NCBI GenBank assembly: GCA_022575985.1
Contig: JAKSXM010000007.1
Span: 28,646,501-28,710,500 of the forward strand
Direction of reading: 5' to 3'
Source: Anagrus nilaparvatae
Taxonomy: Eukaryota > Arthropoda > Insecta > Hymenoptera > Mymaridae
DNA length: 64,000 bases
Within the stretch, counting starts at the first letter, position 1, and each line of letters opens with the position of its first letter. Both the position numbers and the translations under genes were made by a program. Positions 13,301-28,300 of the stretch are shown here, piece after piece. A model generated the notes under the pieces. The model was not told the DNA's origin. It saw only the letters and a list, made by a program, of their open reading frames with translations, and made no database searches.

Positions 13301-16300
13301 CTCCATGTAGAGCCGTTTCGATATATTTTCTCCTTTGATAAGAATGTTGACTTACTGCAAGGGGAAACGCTGCCAGTTCCTCGTCCATTTTCCTGTTGAC
13401 TACTTTTTCAAGAGTTTTCAGGAAAAATGACTTGAGTGTGATCGGTCTGAAGTCCTTCTATTGACTACAGAATGCCCTGCTTTTCAGCCTTTCGAAATGA
13501 AGGCTACTCTAGACGTTCTCCAGCTAAATGGTACGTAACCTATTGCCAGGCACGCTCTGAATAGCTTCATAAGTGGACCCGTAAGTGAGTAAGACTTTTT
13601 GCAGCAACACGGGTAGATACCAAGGGATAGATATCAAGCCCAGGGGACTTGTACGGTGCAAAATATTTTATCACCCAGGCAACCTTATCAGCACTGATTG
13701 TTTAATGGGCTGTTTTCTAGTCCGCTCTGTTTGTTCTCTTTCTGTACTCAGGAGCTTCAGGAGTTCTTGAACAAAGTCGGGAAAGTGCGTTATCATTATG
13801 AGCCTGTGATTTTCCATGGAGTTATCGTGAAAGCTTCCACCGGCCCCTTTATCCAACCTGAAGCTCAGGTACCGCCATTGGACAGTACTCTAAGTAGCCT
13901 AGTAGAAGTTCTTCCAATTCGACAATCTAGCTTTCCTAATTGTGTTCTTAAATGAGGTTAGGCTCTTAAGATACTCCTCCCTTAAGAAGGCGTTTCTTCG
14001 CTTCTTCCACTTAAGAGTCCTAACCTTCTTTTTCTAATCGTCAAGGTCCTTATTGAACCAGACGTCACCTGACATTTGAAGGGACAGTTGGTCTCATAGA
14101 AATCCATGACTGCCGTCTCAATAGCTTCTAATGCAAATTCAATTTCCTCAGGAATTCCATACCTCCTTGGAAATTTTCTCATCAATTCCCTCTGGCAGTT
14201 CACGTACCCATCCCAGTCAGTAAATCTAGGATTCCTAGAGTACTCTGGTCCGTGTCCACTGCCCTTCAAAGAAAAGTAAATGTTTTTGAGATCCGAGAGA
14301 GATTCCTCGTCTGAAACCCGCCAATTTTGAATGAGATCATTCAAATTTGGCGTACAAACTGTTATGTCAATAAGGATTTTGCCCCTACTGTTTGAAAAGG
14401 TAGGTCCGGTACCCCTGTTCACAACATCTAATCTATTATTTACTAAGTATTGTAGACTCTACCGTCGCTAATACGACTCCCCCACAGAGCATGGTGCGAG
14501 TTGCATCCAATAATAAGCCCCAAACATCCTAGGTTCTCGTCTTCTACCAGTGCTTTCAGACTGTACGAAGGCACCGCATCCCTACAGGGAAGATATGAGT
14601 ACGCCACTATGACTTTCTTATCCGCCCCGTCGTCTCCAACTACCTTAACTATAATAGTAGTTAGATCCTTATTAGTATGTATAGGTATCAGTTTGGCTTT
14701 CAATCCCCTGACTACAATACAAGTTCTTGTGCTAATGCCGGCTACCCTGAATACCGTGCCAGCCTCATTCAGTCCCTTGATATCATTATGTAGAATCCAA
14801 GGTTCCTGAATAAGGTCTATGCCTGTGTGCCATGATTAAAACAGACGATTGAACTGCGCACTCGCTGCTTTACAGTGTTGTAAGTTGATTTGGGTAAAGA
14901 GAGTCTTTGCAGTAGCCATAGAGCTATGCATGTTGATCCTTCTACCCGTAGCTCCGGTCCCATTATGATTGAGATTCAGGTCCGCCATTTAAACACCTTT
15001 CCCTCCTCTCTCAGTAGGGCCCAGCTTAGCATCCCCATTTACCGGGTTTCCCTCCTTAGTGTCGGTGGTCTCAATTACGGACATCATCTCCACTATTGTC
15101 GTCTCATCTGAGGTCAAAGTAGTGTTGAAGTAAGTGTCCTTTGGCAAGGACTTCTTTTCCTTATGGAGTTCAGTCCAAAGGCAGGTTTGAGGTCCAGTCC
15201 CTTAAGGGCTTCGAACTGCTGTTCTTGCATACTGAAGGGTCATCAAATTTGGCCTCGATGGAATTTGCTTTAGCTTGAACTCTATGATGTGCCAGATATC
15301 TGACTTTAATGTCTCGTTTTGATGGGCCAGAATTTTCAGAGTGTCCGGTCCATTCATGTTGCCTTTAGCATAGATAGTGACCTTAGCGTATTGGGGGAGA
15401 ATATTTATGTCAGCAACAAATAACTCTGTTGCCTCCCACGGCTTCAAATTCGCTATTCTATCTGCGATCCACTTCTTGTCCTTGTCCGCCTGATATTTTA
15501 CCTTGAGGTAGCCATGGGCAATCCAGTACCCTATAAAGTTGGGAGCCTCCCTAAGCTTGTCCTGAAGTATGTAATTTAGTGTAGATTCTTGGATAAGCTC
15601 TCTCCTTTCTTCATTTATAAAAGTCGAAGGTTTCGGGTATCCTCTAACCACGATCCCGATAATGTTACCATTCTTGACAATGTTGCCCTCCTCCTTCCTC
15701 CTACCGGACTTGAGACCGGTACAGCGGAGTTAATCTTTCCATTTCAAATGTATATCTTCTAAGTTTTCTTATAAACACAATTAAATTAAGCATCACTTTT
15801 TTCAAAAAAATTTTAATCACTATTAAAAAAATTTATAATTTACAACGATCAATCGCGGATCACGCAAAGAAAAATCTAATAAAAAACGATTTAATTAATT
15901 AAAAAAAACTAACCAGTTACGCCCCGCTAATTAAAATTTGTTAACCTATAATTTTTGCCAAAGATTTATTTTTTTATTAGATTTTTTTGTGTGGTCAGAG
16001 ATTGATCGTTGTAAATTATAAATTTGTTGTTACAAAATGTTTATAAAATTATCTTTGCCAAGAAAGCCTGTGAAATTTTTAAATTACGTTACATAATATA
16101 TTCCTATATTATTATTTCTTGGATTGTGTAGTGTACGGTTAGGTTGCTTTGCTTAAAATTTCAAGCAAAATATTCAATTTTTAGGATACACTTCTGATTT
16201 TCTTTAGATAAGTTATACTATTATTACTAAAAAAAAAGCTTTTTAGATATTTGGCCTGGATAGCTTATTAATAACCGATACAGCTATGCAAATTAAATTT

Positions 16301-19300
16301 CTTGCTTGAAATTTAAAGCAAAGTAAGCTAACCGTGTAACGAATAAATATATACTATAATACATAATATATATAAAAACATCGTACAATCAGTCGGGCAT
16401 ATCGTTCTCTTTTAGTCGAGTGCACATTTATTCATACTTTTTGACGTTTAAATTTAAAACCCTTAAGTTATGGGCTGACACTTTAACTCTATAATGCCGT
16501 AAACTTAGGTATTATAATTTTGATTTGCCTCTAACTTTCTAAAGCTTTTTTTTTTCTTTATTTCGCCCTCAATGTTCTTCGCATTCGTAATAAATTTTAG
16601 GAAAAATGATTGCTTACGAGCGTTTATTTATAAAAATATAATGCCTATATAGTTTAAAAAAATCACTTCTTTCTAAAATCAGCGCTCCCTTTTCTCAGTC
16701 TTTTGAAAGGTAGAGAAGCTATAGTTAAAGTAAATTATTTAAAATTGTTTCAGAGAACCATTAAGAACATTTCACAAAACGGATGTCATATTAAAGCTGC
16801 CAAGTAATATAAGAACGCGTGATATAAAATGGTTATCAGTTTGGAATCCACGATTTGCAGTAAGTACAATTAATACCTAACTTAAAATAAAATAAAAATT
16901 AAACGACAAAAGGAAAATGACATTTATCATAAAAAGATAAAAAGTATATACAATGAATCAAAACGATAATCGTCCTTAATGCAATTATTAACGAATGAAC
17001 GAATGAAAATATAATAATAATAATAGTAGCGTAATGAAAAGCTTCGCAGTTGATGTGTGAAACTTACACGGCATCCAGATAACTTGATTTTTTTTCAAAA
17101 TTTCTATACCATTATATTTTATGATAGAGGGACAGACCCTATACCGTGGTCAATGACGCGTATTAGATGGATACGGAAACTTTTACAAAGGTTAAAGAAA
17201 AAAATTCTATCCTTCTTTTAAACACCCACACAGAGAAAAAAAAGTACCTTCACCTAGATATAAAAAAATCCCAATTTCCTTTAAGAATAAAAAAAAAGTA
17301 TGGCCATGAATTATCTCATATAATATATGCTTTTTAAATTAAATTTATAAAATAATATTTTCATGTATTGTCTTTTTTATTTTCCATTCTCATTTTATTC
17401 ATTGTATTAAATTTTTAAAAATTTCTTTATTTCTTATTTACTTTTAAAGTATAATTTTATTCTCTTTTATATTAATAGCAATTATTATTCTTATTTGATT
17501 TAGAAATAATGTGTCAATTTCAAGTTCAAGGCAGAAAAGAATTATCAAAAATTTCGCCTAATAAAATTTTTTTAATGTAAAATTATCTTTAGTATGTGCT
17601 CTTTCCAGGTTTTAGCGGAGAAAAATCTCTCTCACCTCTAAGCCATTCTTCCATCTTATAAATAGTTAAATCCTAAATCAACTAAGAACTAAATTATCGA
17701 TTTTTTAAATGTTTTATGAAATAATAAGTAATACATAAATATATAATTATATATATTAGAGTGGACCTAAAATTGGAGTTTTAAGAAAATCTTTGCTCCC
17801 CGGGTTTTTTCGTGAACTGTTGGTCATAAAAACATCCCAGCTCCAAGGATTTTGCTTTTGCTTTTCAAAAAAGCGTGCCTGTATGCACCTCAATTTTTCC
17901 ATTTAAATAACATTTAGACTTTTCAGCTTTCTAATTTTTTATAAAGCTTGAAAAATGTTTTAAAAAGCTACTAATTGGTGGAAAGTACTATTTAAATATA
18001 TAAAAAACGATACCTAACCTCAAGTAGCCCAAAAAAATATTTTTAAAGCGATTTTACTAGTAATAAATGTAAAAAAAATCCCCATTAAAATAATATGGCT
18101 TCATGTATTTTAAATGGAGCATTTTTTTATTGCACTACTTTCTGAAGTTTCTTCGATAATTTTATTTTCTGGTATTAATTTTTAGTTTACTGAGGACAGT
18201 GAGGCATTTATTTTCATTAAAGAAAATCAAAAAGAAAAAAAAAATTCTTAATTTAAATAAATTCTTTATTTTTTATAAAACTGTAACTGCTAATAACTTT
18301 TGTATCTTTTCAAAATAAATGGAAACAATATTAATTATTATCCCCTGCAATGAAAACCGATTAAACTTATGAAAAACCCATACAAAATAACCTTAAGTAG
18401 TCTTAACTCTTTGGGGGTCAGAAAAAAAAGGGTTAAAAATTAAGTTGCAGATGCTTTGGAAGCATCTGACTATACCCTCCTCTCTTATTTTAAAATAAAG
18501 ATTTTTCTGTACAGTAGCCACGAAAGTACTGTCTCGCTATTGTCGCAGAAAAATTTTATACGGCCCTTGTCCATAAATAAAGAATGCCCTAAATCGCAGT
18601 TTACCATCCTCCGCTTCGCCTCGGAAGGTAATTTACGTGAGATTTGGGCCATTCTTTACTTTTCTGGACACGAGCCGTAAATATACTATTTCTGGTTTAT
18701 AGAATGAGAATTTCCTAATATTTTGCTACTTCATTCTTCTCAACTTTAACATGTAACATGTTCTTGAAGAGTGGTACTTAAAAAAGGCCCCATATTCAGG
18801 AAAGGGAGATCAATGAACTTATAATACTTTAGGTTTATGAGCTTAGAATACTTTCAATTTAGGAATTTATTATAATTTTCCTTCAAGGACTTATAATTTT
18901 GGGAGTATATATAAGGTTATAAGTTAACGTGTCCTATGTTCGTTGGTTGTGTTGTCTTCAACAAACAAACCAGCTATAAGTGTTTCACCTTTATTTTTAG
19001 AATAAATTGTTTTATTTTCAACGTTATAATTCGAAGAAAACTTAATTGGTTATCCACTGTCAGGTTAATGTGTATTTTCTTAATTTTTCTGCACTTAAGC
19101 TTGTTATTATTCGGAGAACAGCAACGCGGAGGTACCTAACGTTTAAAAAAAATGGAGAACGGATCTTTACAAATGAAACAATTGATACGGTAAATTATAA
19201 TTTTTTTTTAATAATTTTGATGACGATATACATTAAATTATACGTATAAAAAAGATACAAAAGGCAGCTTTTATCTGTCTATTAGTAAAGAGAAGGGGCT

Positions 19301-22300
19301 TTAATAATATCGAGGCATTAATCGATAGGGAGTATGCATGTGTTTGTAGTTGTGTATTCCCACAGCGTGACATGACCCTTCATCAGACACGCTCTGTCAC
19401 CGCAAAAGTGTTTTTCCATCACCATCTCGATCTTTTAGCGTAATAACTTAAGAACGATCCGTTTTCTCTAATTATCAACTTTTCTTTTCTCTTTGTCATT
19501 AAAACTTATAATTTTAATGGCAGTAGTGCTTAATATTTATAATTGACAGCAGAATTTTTATACTTTCTTTAGCATGGATACCGCTCATGGTTTTAGGGCA
19601 AAAAGAAAAATATGACAATAAATTTGTTAGCGATAATATGATTTATTAATTTTATTTTATAAGTTTTTTATTATGTCAGTTTATTGTCAGAATATTGTGC
19701 CCCACTTAGAATCCGGACTTAGGAATTTATTTATTTATTTATTTATTTAACATTTTAACATTTTAACATCAATATGATGATAAAATTGGACGGGGTGACC
19801 CTTTACATATTAAATTACTAGTTATTTGTCATTTTTTCATTCTTAGATCACAATCTAAAAATTTTTATTATCTACATACGATACTCTTAATATAATCACT
19901 TCAATACAAAGATTTAATTATTATTATTTAAGTTAATTCATCAGAGAATCAGAGAATATGCATCAATTTAAGACTAGATTTTAAGGCCTGTTTATCGTTC
20001 AGAAGGCTTTATGCATCTTCAGAAAGATTGTTCCTATAAGTATCTTGAAACTATAGAAAGGAGATAACATCATTACTGGCATTATCCTCTTTAAATTTTC
20101 TATAGAACCTCAAGATTCAGTTTAGATTTCGAACTTGAAAATTATTAAATAAATTATTATCGTTTATTCTTGCCGAAATTAAGTCAGAAAATATAAGAAT
20201 GTCATTAATCAAATAACATGATTTAAAAGTAGTGAATTATTATCTCGAATTTGGAGGCTGGACCACCTGTTCGTTTTTAATATCTTAAATGTCTTTGACA
20301 AAATGAATCGCAAGTCCAAAAGTAATGTAGACTTTTAAAATGATTCTTCTAACATTGTAAGTAGAAAAAAAGTTTTTACAAGTTATGAAAAAAATAAAAT
20401 GAAGATTTAATAAGAAAGAAAAAAACATAATATAATTTTTCTAGATTTTATTCATCGAAGCTAAAACTACAAACATTGCGATTTATAAATCAATGGAATT
20501 AAGAAGAGCTTAGAATACTTATAGAGAGAGATAGGGATAATCAAAAAAATATTTTTCAAGTCCTATGTTATAGATACATCGAACAACATATCTCCTTCAT
20601 GTCTATCAGTCAGATATCCCCCATCTCCATTTGGATATTGTTAGGATAAGCTCTCTCTTTACAACAATCTTCTATCGTCCTCATATTCTTCAATCGATGA
20701 TTTCTTTTTTCAATCTTTTTTCATTTACCCTAAGGCTTGTTTTTTTTTTTCTTTTTTTAATACCGAGATATCCCCTCTTGATATCAAACCACCGTTCAAT
20801 AGACCATCTATCGTGATAGGATTTCATCGAATTTTTTTTTCTTTTTTATTATTTTTAAACGAGCTGCTATGGCTCTATTCCTATCAGTATTATATAAATG
20901 GTATGATATTCAATGAATGCATTGACTGAGATAAGAATTTTTTCAGACAATCGGATCGTATTCTATAAAAACTTTTTTCCAAAGCGTAATAAAAAAAATT
21001 ATTTGTACATTTAGGGATTAAATTTCTATATTATGTCATACTTAACTTATATTATAAATTAACCATGTAATAGTACATTCCATTATTTTGCCAAATGCGG
21101 AGAAAGGTAACTACCTGCAATCGCATTTGGTAATTATAAATATTTCTAGATGAGGATAAAAATGTTTTTTTATTTACAGAGGGCAATAATGACGACCTCT
21201 CAAAACTGGAATATATTGCCCACTAGTATATAAAATTTATTAAGACCTTGATAAGTAACTAAAGTTATTTATAATTTAAACTAAAGCAATAATAATAAAT
21301 TAGAGTTACTTAAATTTTAAAAAGGATTGCAGTAATACAAATAAAACAAAAACAATAAATAACAAGATTTATGTAAATTAAGGTGTGAAAGCAAGGAATT
21401 GTGGGACACGAGAAAATGCAACTTAATTAATTATCAAAATCTCCTCAAAGTATTTATACGTCTAAATATACACATTAAAAACTTGTATACGTAGCAATAA
21501 AATACTCGGAATTGCAATCTGTACACGAAGTATCTAAATTTTGGCATATAAGTACGTTTTGAAAGCTCAGGTAGCTAAAAAACCGCTTTTTAAAAAAAGA
21601 GTGTATGTGTATTTATTATGCATAATTAAAATGCCGTAATGTCTAATTTTTTGCACTGGAGTTCTAGTTTTAATACATTTGGTGTCACTTTATTTCTCAG
21701 ATATTATACGATAGATATTATAAGTTAATAATTATACAAAGTTAATAATTCACCAGTCAAACTTTTTCCCCGCTACTTGCTTGGGCTGTAGAAATTACGC
21801 AAAACAAGCCTTTTTACAGACCCTTTTTGCTATCGTGGTAGTGGATACCTTGGGAGTAATTTTTGCAGTGTAGCTATTGAGTTTCTAACATGCTTAAAAA
21901 AAGTGAAATTAAATTTTAGACCTAGAAAACTAAAAATTTGAGAGTAATACTTAGCTATATTTGTTACGAATTTAGAAAATTATTTCAATTAAATTATATT
22001 ATGTGCATATAATTTTCCTTATTAAATGGAAGAGCTAAGACTTCCGTCTAAGAGATACTCAGAGAAACGGTTGTTGGTGCACTTGGCGTTAAGTGGACCA
22101 TTTTCAAGCAAATCAGTTATTAACCTTTTCATATACATAACCATATATAGAAAACATTCGTTTCTGTGTGTTGGGAAACACAAAAACCAACTCGCTATAG
22201 AGTAAGAGTAAAATCAGTGACACATCGAGACAAGTGCATAAACTGTGTCACCTTTTCGAGTAGCTCGTAAATTTATATATGAAATAGAGAAAATTTCATA

Positions 22301-25300
22301 GACTCTGTTTAGTTGTATGTGTGAATTTTGAATGCTACTATTGTTGCACGTTAAAATACCGGATATTTTGAGTTATTGAACTAAGAGAGATGAATTAATA
22401 ATATACAGGAAAGATAATATTGACATTTTCTCTATTGTTAAATATTATATTCATTCAATATTAATATTGTATGATTCTCGTTGAAACCCCCTAATAATTG
22501 AAGACAAATTTTTTGTAAAAAAAAAATTACAAGTAGAATATGTCAATAAATTGTCAGGCGGTATTTTTAGCTTGTAGATTTTGTCAATTAGCATAATTAG
22601 GAAGAAAACACGAAGATTGTTAAAGATTTAGAAGAATATTTTTCTAGGAATAAAATAATGAAAATTACTGTATAATAATAGTATAAAATTCATCAGTAAA
22701 AGCTCTACTCATCCTCCTTGAACACGGATTAACTTAATCCCACTAGCTCATATACATGTGTGTATAGTCAATGTATATATTAAAATATATTTACAATGTA
22801 CACGTTTTATGCTTACTCTCTTATGCTCGCAAACGTAAGCAGAACTTTTGCCGTATCAAAAATTTTGCAAAAAAAATATATGAAATTTATAGCGCATGCC
22901 CTGAAATCCAGCATCATCAGCGGGTCGATTTTGCTACTATACTCTACTACTACATCTAGAATTTCTATCTCTCTGTACACACATAGCTGTATAAATACTT
23001 TTAATATAATAGTATGACTCTACGGACCTGGGACGTTTTCTCGTGTTTTCCTATCTTTAGTTTAGGAGAAGAAATATATAGGTATATATATAACGGAAGC
23101 ACTGCAAACTCTCTTTATAGTGAGCTTTTCGAATGCCAAAAGTTCTTTGCTCTATATTTTCAAAAAGCTTACTTACTGTATATTAAAGTCAAAAGCCCAA
23201 GGTTTTCATTTAAATATTTTCTCTTATTAAATATTTTATCATTTATATTTTTTTCATTGTAAAATTTATTTATCTAAGCTTTCGTTAATTAAAGTTTTTT
23301 TCTAATAAGCATACATAATATATTTTTGTAAAATAACATTTTTATAGACCAAATTATAAGTCAAATATTTTATTGGATTCGCCCTTTTAAATTAAAATCA
23401 TGCTTAGGTAAAAAGTAGAGGTTCTAAGTCAGAGTAGAATGAAGTCAGATTAATTTAGAAAGCCTGCATGAAGGAGCTCGCTCATACAACATCACTAAGG
23501 ATTTTTTGTGCTCTTAAAACATTTAAAATTAAAATATTATAGTGCTAATTATTTCGATAATCGATAATGGAATTAATGATATAAAAAAAAAATTGTCGTT
23601 AACTATGTAAATACTGTTTTTCGTTCCAATTATTTCTTTACAATTAAATTATAATTTAATATGTCTGACATACAGCTTTTAAGACAAATAACCATTTTTT
23701 ACAATATTTATTTGATATTTTTAGAGAGTCGTTTGTAGAAAGCAATGCTTAGACATGAAATTTTTTGTTTTATTTTATTTTCTAATGTTTAAATATTTAT
23801 GATTGACAATTAAAAAAAAATTTTTTCATAATTATATTGTATAAAAGTACATGCATAATACATGCAAAATTAAAAAATTTTAGTTTACCCTGGGCTTCAA
23901 AAATCTAACCCATAAATTTTATTTACAACCGTTTTGCATAAACACAACCTAAATATATGGAACATGTTTACTGCAATTAAGAGGTAGGTATGATGCATAA
24001 ATGTTATACAACATTACAATACAATTTGCTATTTTTATATTTTGTAATTATTACCTTTGCTAGATGTTAAGAAGCTATTCTGATTCTTTGAACCCAGATT
24101 ATTGTCCCTAAGGGAGCATTCAGACGAGAAAAAAAATTTTAACCACCACCTCCAAAATTTACTCCCACTTTTTATTATTTAGCATGCAAGAATAGGACGA
24201 GAGGGGGTAAATATCCAAGGTGGGGGTTACACATTTTTTCTTGTCTGAATGCTCCCTAAGTAGAAATTATTCTAAGGGAGTATTCAGACGAGAAAAAATT
24301 AGTAACCCTTACCTTTGATATTTACCCCCTCTCGTCCCATTCTTGCTTGTTAAATAATAAAAAGTGGGAGTAAATTTTGGAGGTGGTGGTTAAATTTTTT
24401 TCTCGTCTGAATGCTCCCTAAGTCTTATTTTACCCCCTCCTACCTTAAATCTGACACATTTGACCCCCCCTTGATTTTCAGATTTCCAAGGTAGCCTCTC
24501 CCTAAAAACATGTTCCATTTTAAAAAATTGAATAAAGGAGTTTATTAAATGTAACTAGGTACCATACCAGGTCAAAAAGAATAAAAACTCCTCTTTAAAA
24601 TGATTTATTTTATTATTTTTAATAACTTTTAAAGTTTAATTAAAAATGGGTTAATATTTCTCAAGTGGATATAAGTTGCATATATGGGTCGTCAAATTCC
24701 TACCAAAATATTTTTATCGAAAGTATACACGAAAAAAAATAATTTTACCCGTTTTATAACCTTCTAGGCCTCTTTTACTATTTTTTACAATGGCTATAGT
24801 GCTTTTCGTTTTTTGAGTATTCGTTACTTCCAGAAATGCTTTATTTTCTTATTTATCATCTATACCACGTAAATAAAAACTTTTTTCCTTTTGAGGGACT
24901 ATAGAAAATTTCTTGCAGAATCTTATTAAAAAAAATAAAAGGTTAAAAATTATTTTTCAACAACGCATGCGCGAGAATGCAGTAGATGCATTAAGTAGAT
25001 GCTTAAATTTTCATCGTTCGTGTATTTTCAACATATGAAATCAGTCTTTGGGGCAAACTCATTCTCAAAGCAACAGTTTGTAAAATGATGATTTTAAAAA
25101 TATAATTTTTTACCATTTTCAATTTCCCGCCAAGTCACGTGACCAAATTAAAATCTGATTAAAAATTTGGATTCTCTGGATAATTTTACATAGGTTTAAC
25201 AATTTAAAATTCGAAATTGGCGAAATTTTTAAGTTTATAGCTACAATTTATCATTTTTTTTTTTAAATGTTAAATTTGAAATTTTTATTATGAAAATAAT

Positions 25301-28300
25301 TAAACTTTTAAATTTAAAATTACACAATTTTTACATTAATCATTAAAAGGGTATAAAAAATGATTGGCTTACGTAAAATTTCTGAGAATTGATTCATGAC
25401 AATTCCAGAAAAATGTTAAAATAAAAGAATCTCATCGTGCGTAAAGAATTTTCTGAACTCGTTCTACGCCTAGGTGGGCAAAAAATAGTGTAAGCACCAT
25501 GGGCGAAATACTTTAGACATGAGCGTGAACACATATCACTCGTGCCCGGCTTCGCCGAGCATTCGTGCTAGTGCTCACGCTAGTGCCGAAACTTTTACGC
25601 CCTTGATACTTAATATACTATTTTTTTCGTTGGAACTTTTTTTTTTGTTGCTTTTACGTGGGTGGCAGTTTTTATATTGAATAAAAAGAGCAAGAAAATT
25701 TGTATATTAGATTGAAATTAAAATTTTAAAATTTGTTATATTAGTACGCCTGTCAAAAATATATGACCAGTATCAAGAGACTTTATAGAAATCGTATTTT
25801 ACTCGTTGTCAGTAAATAGCTATTTATTAAACAAGGGATAAAATATTGGCTTTGGCTTTGTATACAGTTGTATGCAGACAGTAAGCAAAAATCGAACCCC
25901 ATATTTTGTCCCGCGATTTAAAACATAGTTTTACATATAACGGGCAAAAAGCAGTCTCCCTAGGATAAAAAATAGGCTTTTTTGCCCTAGATATGTAAAA
26001 TCATTGTTTGCCCACCCGGGCGTAAAATAAAAACGTAAATTTTTTTTTGATATTTCAGCATGCGTTTAAAGCCCAGTAGGGCAAAAAATAAAGTAAGCAC
26101 CATGGGCGAAATACTTTAGACACTAGCGTGAACATACACTTTTGCGCCCTTTATACTTAATATATATTATTAGTATACTAATAATTATATGTAATATGAA
26201 TCTTTCAAACTTTATGTGATTTAATCAAACAATTAACTGTCTTGAAATAGTCCAATTCTGTGAAATAATCAATTTTATTTGGTTGACTGCACAGCAGAAG
26301 TTACTTATTTGCTTCAAGAATTATGTCATAAGAATACATAATTGTTCATTTAGTAAGCTTATAAGTTATTTTTTATTCGGTTTCATATAATCAGTACCTA
26401 ATACTATATATTTTTTTAAAATAAATTATTGTATGAAAAAATTTAATTAAATTTTTACGCTCTACTTTAACACAAATTTGATTAAAATCTGCTAACATTT
26501 CAAAAGACATTCTTCTTCTTTTTTATAATCTAGACGTAAATTAGGATGAATTTAAATTTTTTTGAACTTTTTTTAATTTACATTTCTAGATTAGCTTTAA
26601 AATATTTAGAGAAAAAAGAACAAGTATTTATAGTCAAATTTATCTTCTTTGCACTCATTACCAAATGAGTGCGAATTCATTTCTACTCGGGAAAATAATA
26701 TTCATATGTATTAGTTTGGGAGATTTTCGTGTAGTCATTTGACTAAATAAAAACATAAAAATTTATAATATGTAATGAGTAAATACAATAATTAATGGAT
26801 TGATAATACAAGCAAAGTATATGAAGTAAACGGTAAGACTAATAGAAATATAAAATAAATAAATTATGTAAAATTTAAAGTGTATTAGGTAAATCATTTT
26901 CTGTGGACTACGTTGGTGCGATAGAAATTTTTTATATCGTCCTTTCCCTTTTTAATTATGCAAGAATGATTGTTATTATTGTAAGGAACTATCAAAAAAT
27001 TGTAATTTCGCTATGTTCGAGCCCACTGTTAAATACGTTTGGTATGTAAACTAATTTTATAATGTTTTTTTGTATATGGCTGATTTTCATTTTTTTTTTT
27101 TTTTGCTAAAAGAGATTTAAAAAAAAACAATATGAAAATCTTGTTTTAGTGCTGTAATTTTTAGAAAACATTAAATAAAACATTTTTTTATTTAAGGATC
27201 AACTTATTATTGTCATTATAACTTACAATTAGTAAAATTAAAAATTTTTTATTATTGTGCTTTAAACCGAATATTTCTTGAGGTATAAGAAAGTCTTTTT
27301 ATACTTTTGTGGATAAATAAGAAAATTTTGGCCATATTTTAAACTAAAATAGCATCCAAAACATTAATTTAAGGTTAAATAGCTGTTAGTACATCTAAAA
27401 TTAAGTGAAATACAAACATTAAAAAAAGGAAAATAAAAATCCATGCACTTGTTTTGTTTAACACACCAAGTTCTTGATAGGAACGGTAAAGGCTTTTTTG
27501 TTATAGTTTAGCCACAAATTTTTTTTTCAACTAATAGTTACGTAACATTGTTTCGCCATAGTGTATTAGGTTGGCTCGTCAGTAGACTCCTAATACACCT
27601 TATCTACACTGAAAAAAAAATCCGCTTGCGGCAAGCGGAATTTTTTTTCTCGTCAAACGATTGCAAATGACTTGAAACGTAAAGAAAATTAAAAAAAAAA
27701 TTTTTTCCCGCTTACTTGGGATATGCGTATTTCGGTATGACGAGATTTGAGAAAATTTTGGAAAAAGAAAAGAAAAAATGTTTTTTTTTAATTTTCTTTA
27801 CGTTTCAAGTCATTTGCAATTGTTTGCAAAGAAAAAAAAATTCCGCTAGCCACAAGCGGAATTCCGCTTGCGGCAAGCGGATTTTTTTTTCAGTGTAGAC
27901 ACCGTTTAATTATTTAAAAAACAAAAAATATTAAAAATATAAAATTATTTTTTTGAAATTTGTGTAAGTACTTGCCTTGCACATGTTCCCAAAACAAAAC
28001 TCTTTATTGTAAATCAATTGTAAATAACCAAAAAATTTTAGATCACTTTCCTATCTTTGCAGTAATTGATCTGCAAAGCAGAATAGAAGCCCAAAATAAC
28101 GCAAGCTGTAACTATATTGCTTAGAATATACTTAAAGTTGTCGCCAAGCAATTAAATTGGGATCATATACTTACACTTAATAATCCTGATATTGCTTTGG
28201 ATGATCTAAAGAATTGGGTAAACTATTGCATCCTCTCATCTTCCAAAAACAATTCAAAAGTAAAAAAGAAGAAATATGGCAAACATTGGATGGCAAAAGG

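Larger units (their letters stand above)
11345..15760 (-). mobile_element. Decayed non-LTR retrotransposon (LINE) with RNase H, R1/LOA/Jockey-group type
   Basis: Read on the minus strand the element runs from ORF1 (DUF4780-like) through apurinic endonuclease, reverse transcriptase, RNase H and a CCHC-like tail to an AT-rich 3' end. G+C is visibly higher than the host intron. It has many frameshifts, in-frame stops and lost catalytic residues, so it cannot be autonomous. The order EN-RT-RNase H and the 'QINLQHCKAASAQF' endonuclease start are typical of insect LINEs of this group; the exact clade needs a tree. Boundaries are approximate: no target-site duplication or poly-A tail was fixed. Confidence 0.88.
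10338..16753 (+). other. Intron (6416 bp) inside DM13 domain 1
   Basis: It starts GTAATT and ends TTTCAG. Most of it is occupied by the minus-strand LINE (about 11345-15760), a + strand LINE 3' fragment (about 10741-10882) and a palindromic MITE (15829-16025). The remainder is AT-rich with no recognised feature. Confidence 0.8.

Noticed and set aside
12137..15651. Separate small genes in the LINE region, including + strand frames at 13096, 13585, 13698, 14501 and 14890
   Set aside because: Minus-strand blocks are pieces of one decayed LINE; + strand frames are their shadows.
20631..23262. Cluster of 60-82 codon open frames
   Set aside because: Low-complexity residues, no domain, and no splice pattern linking them to the host gene.
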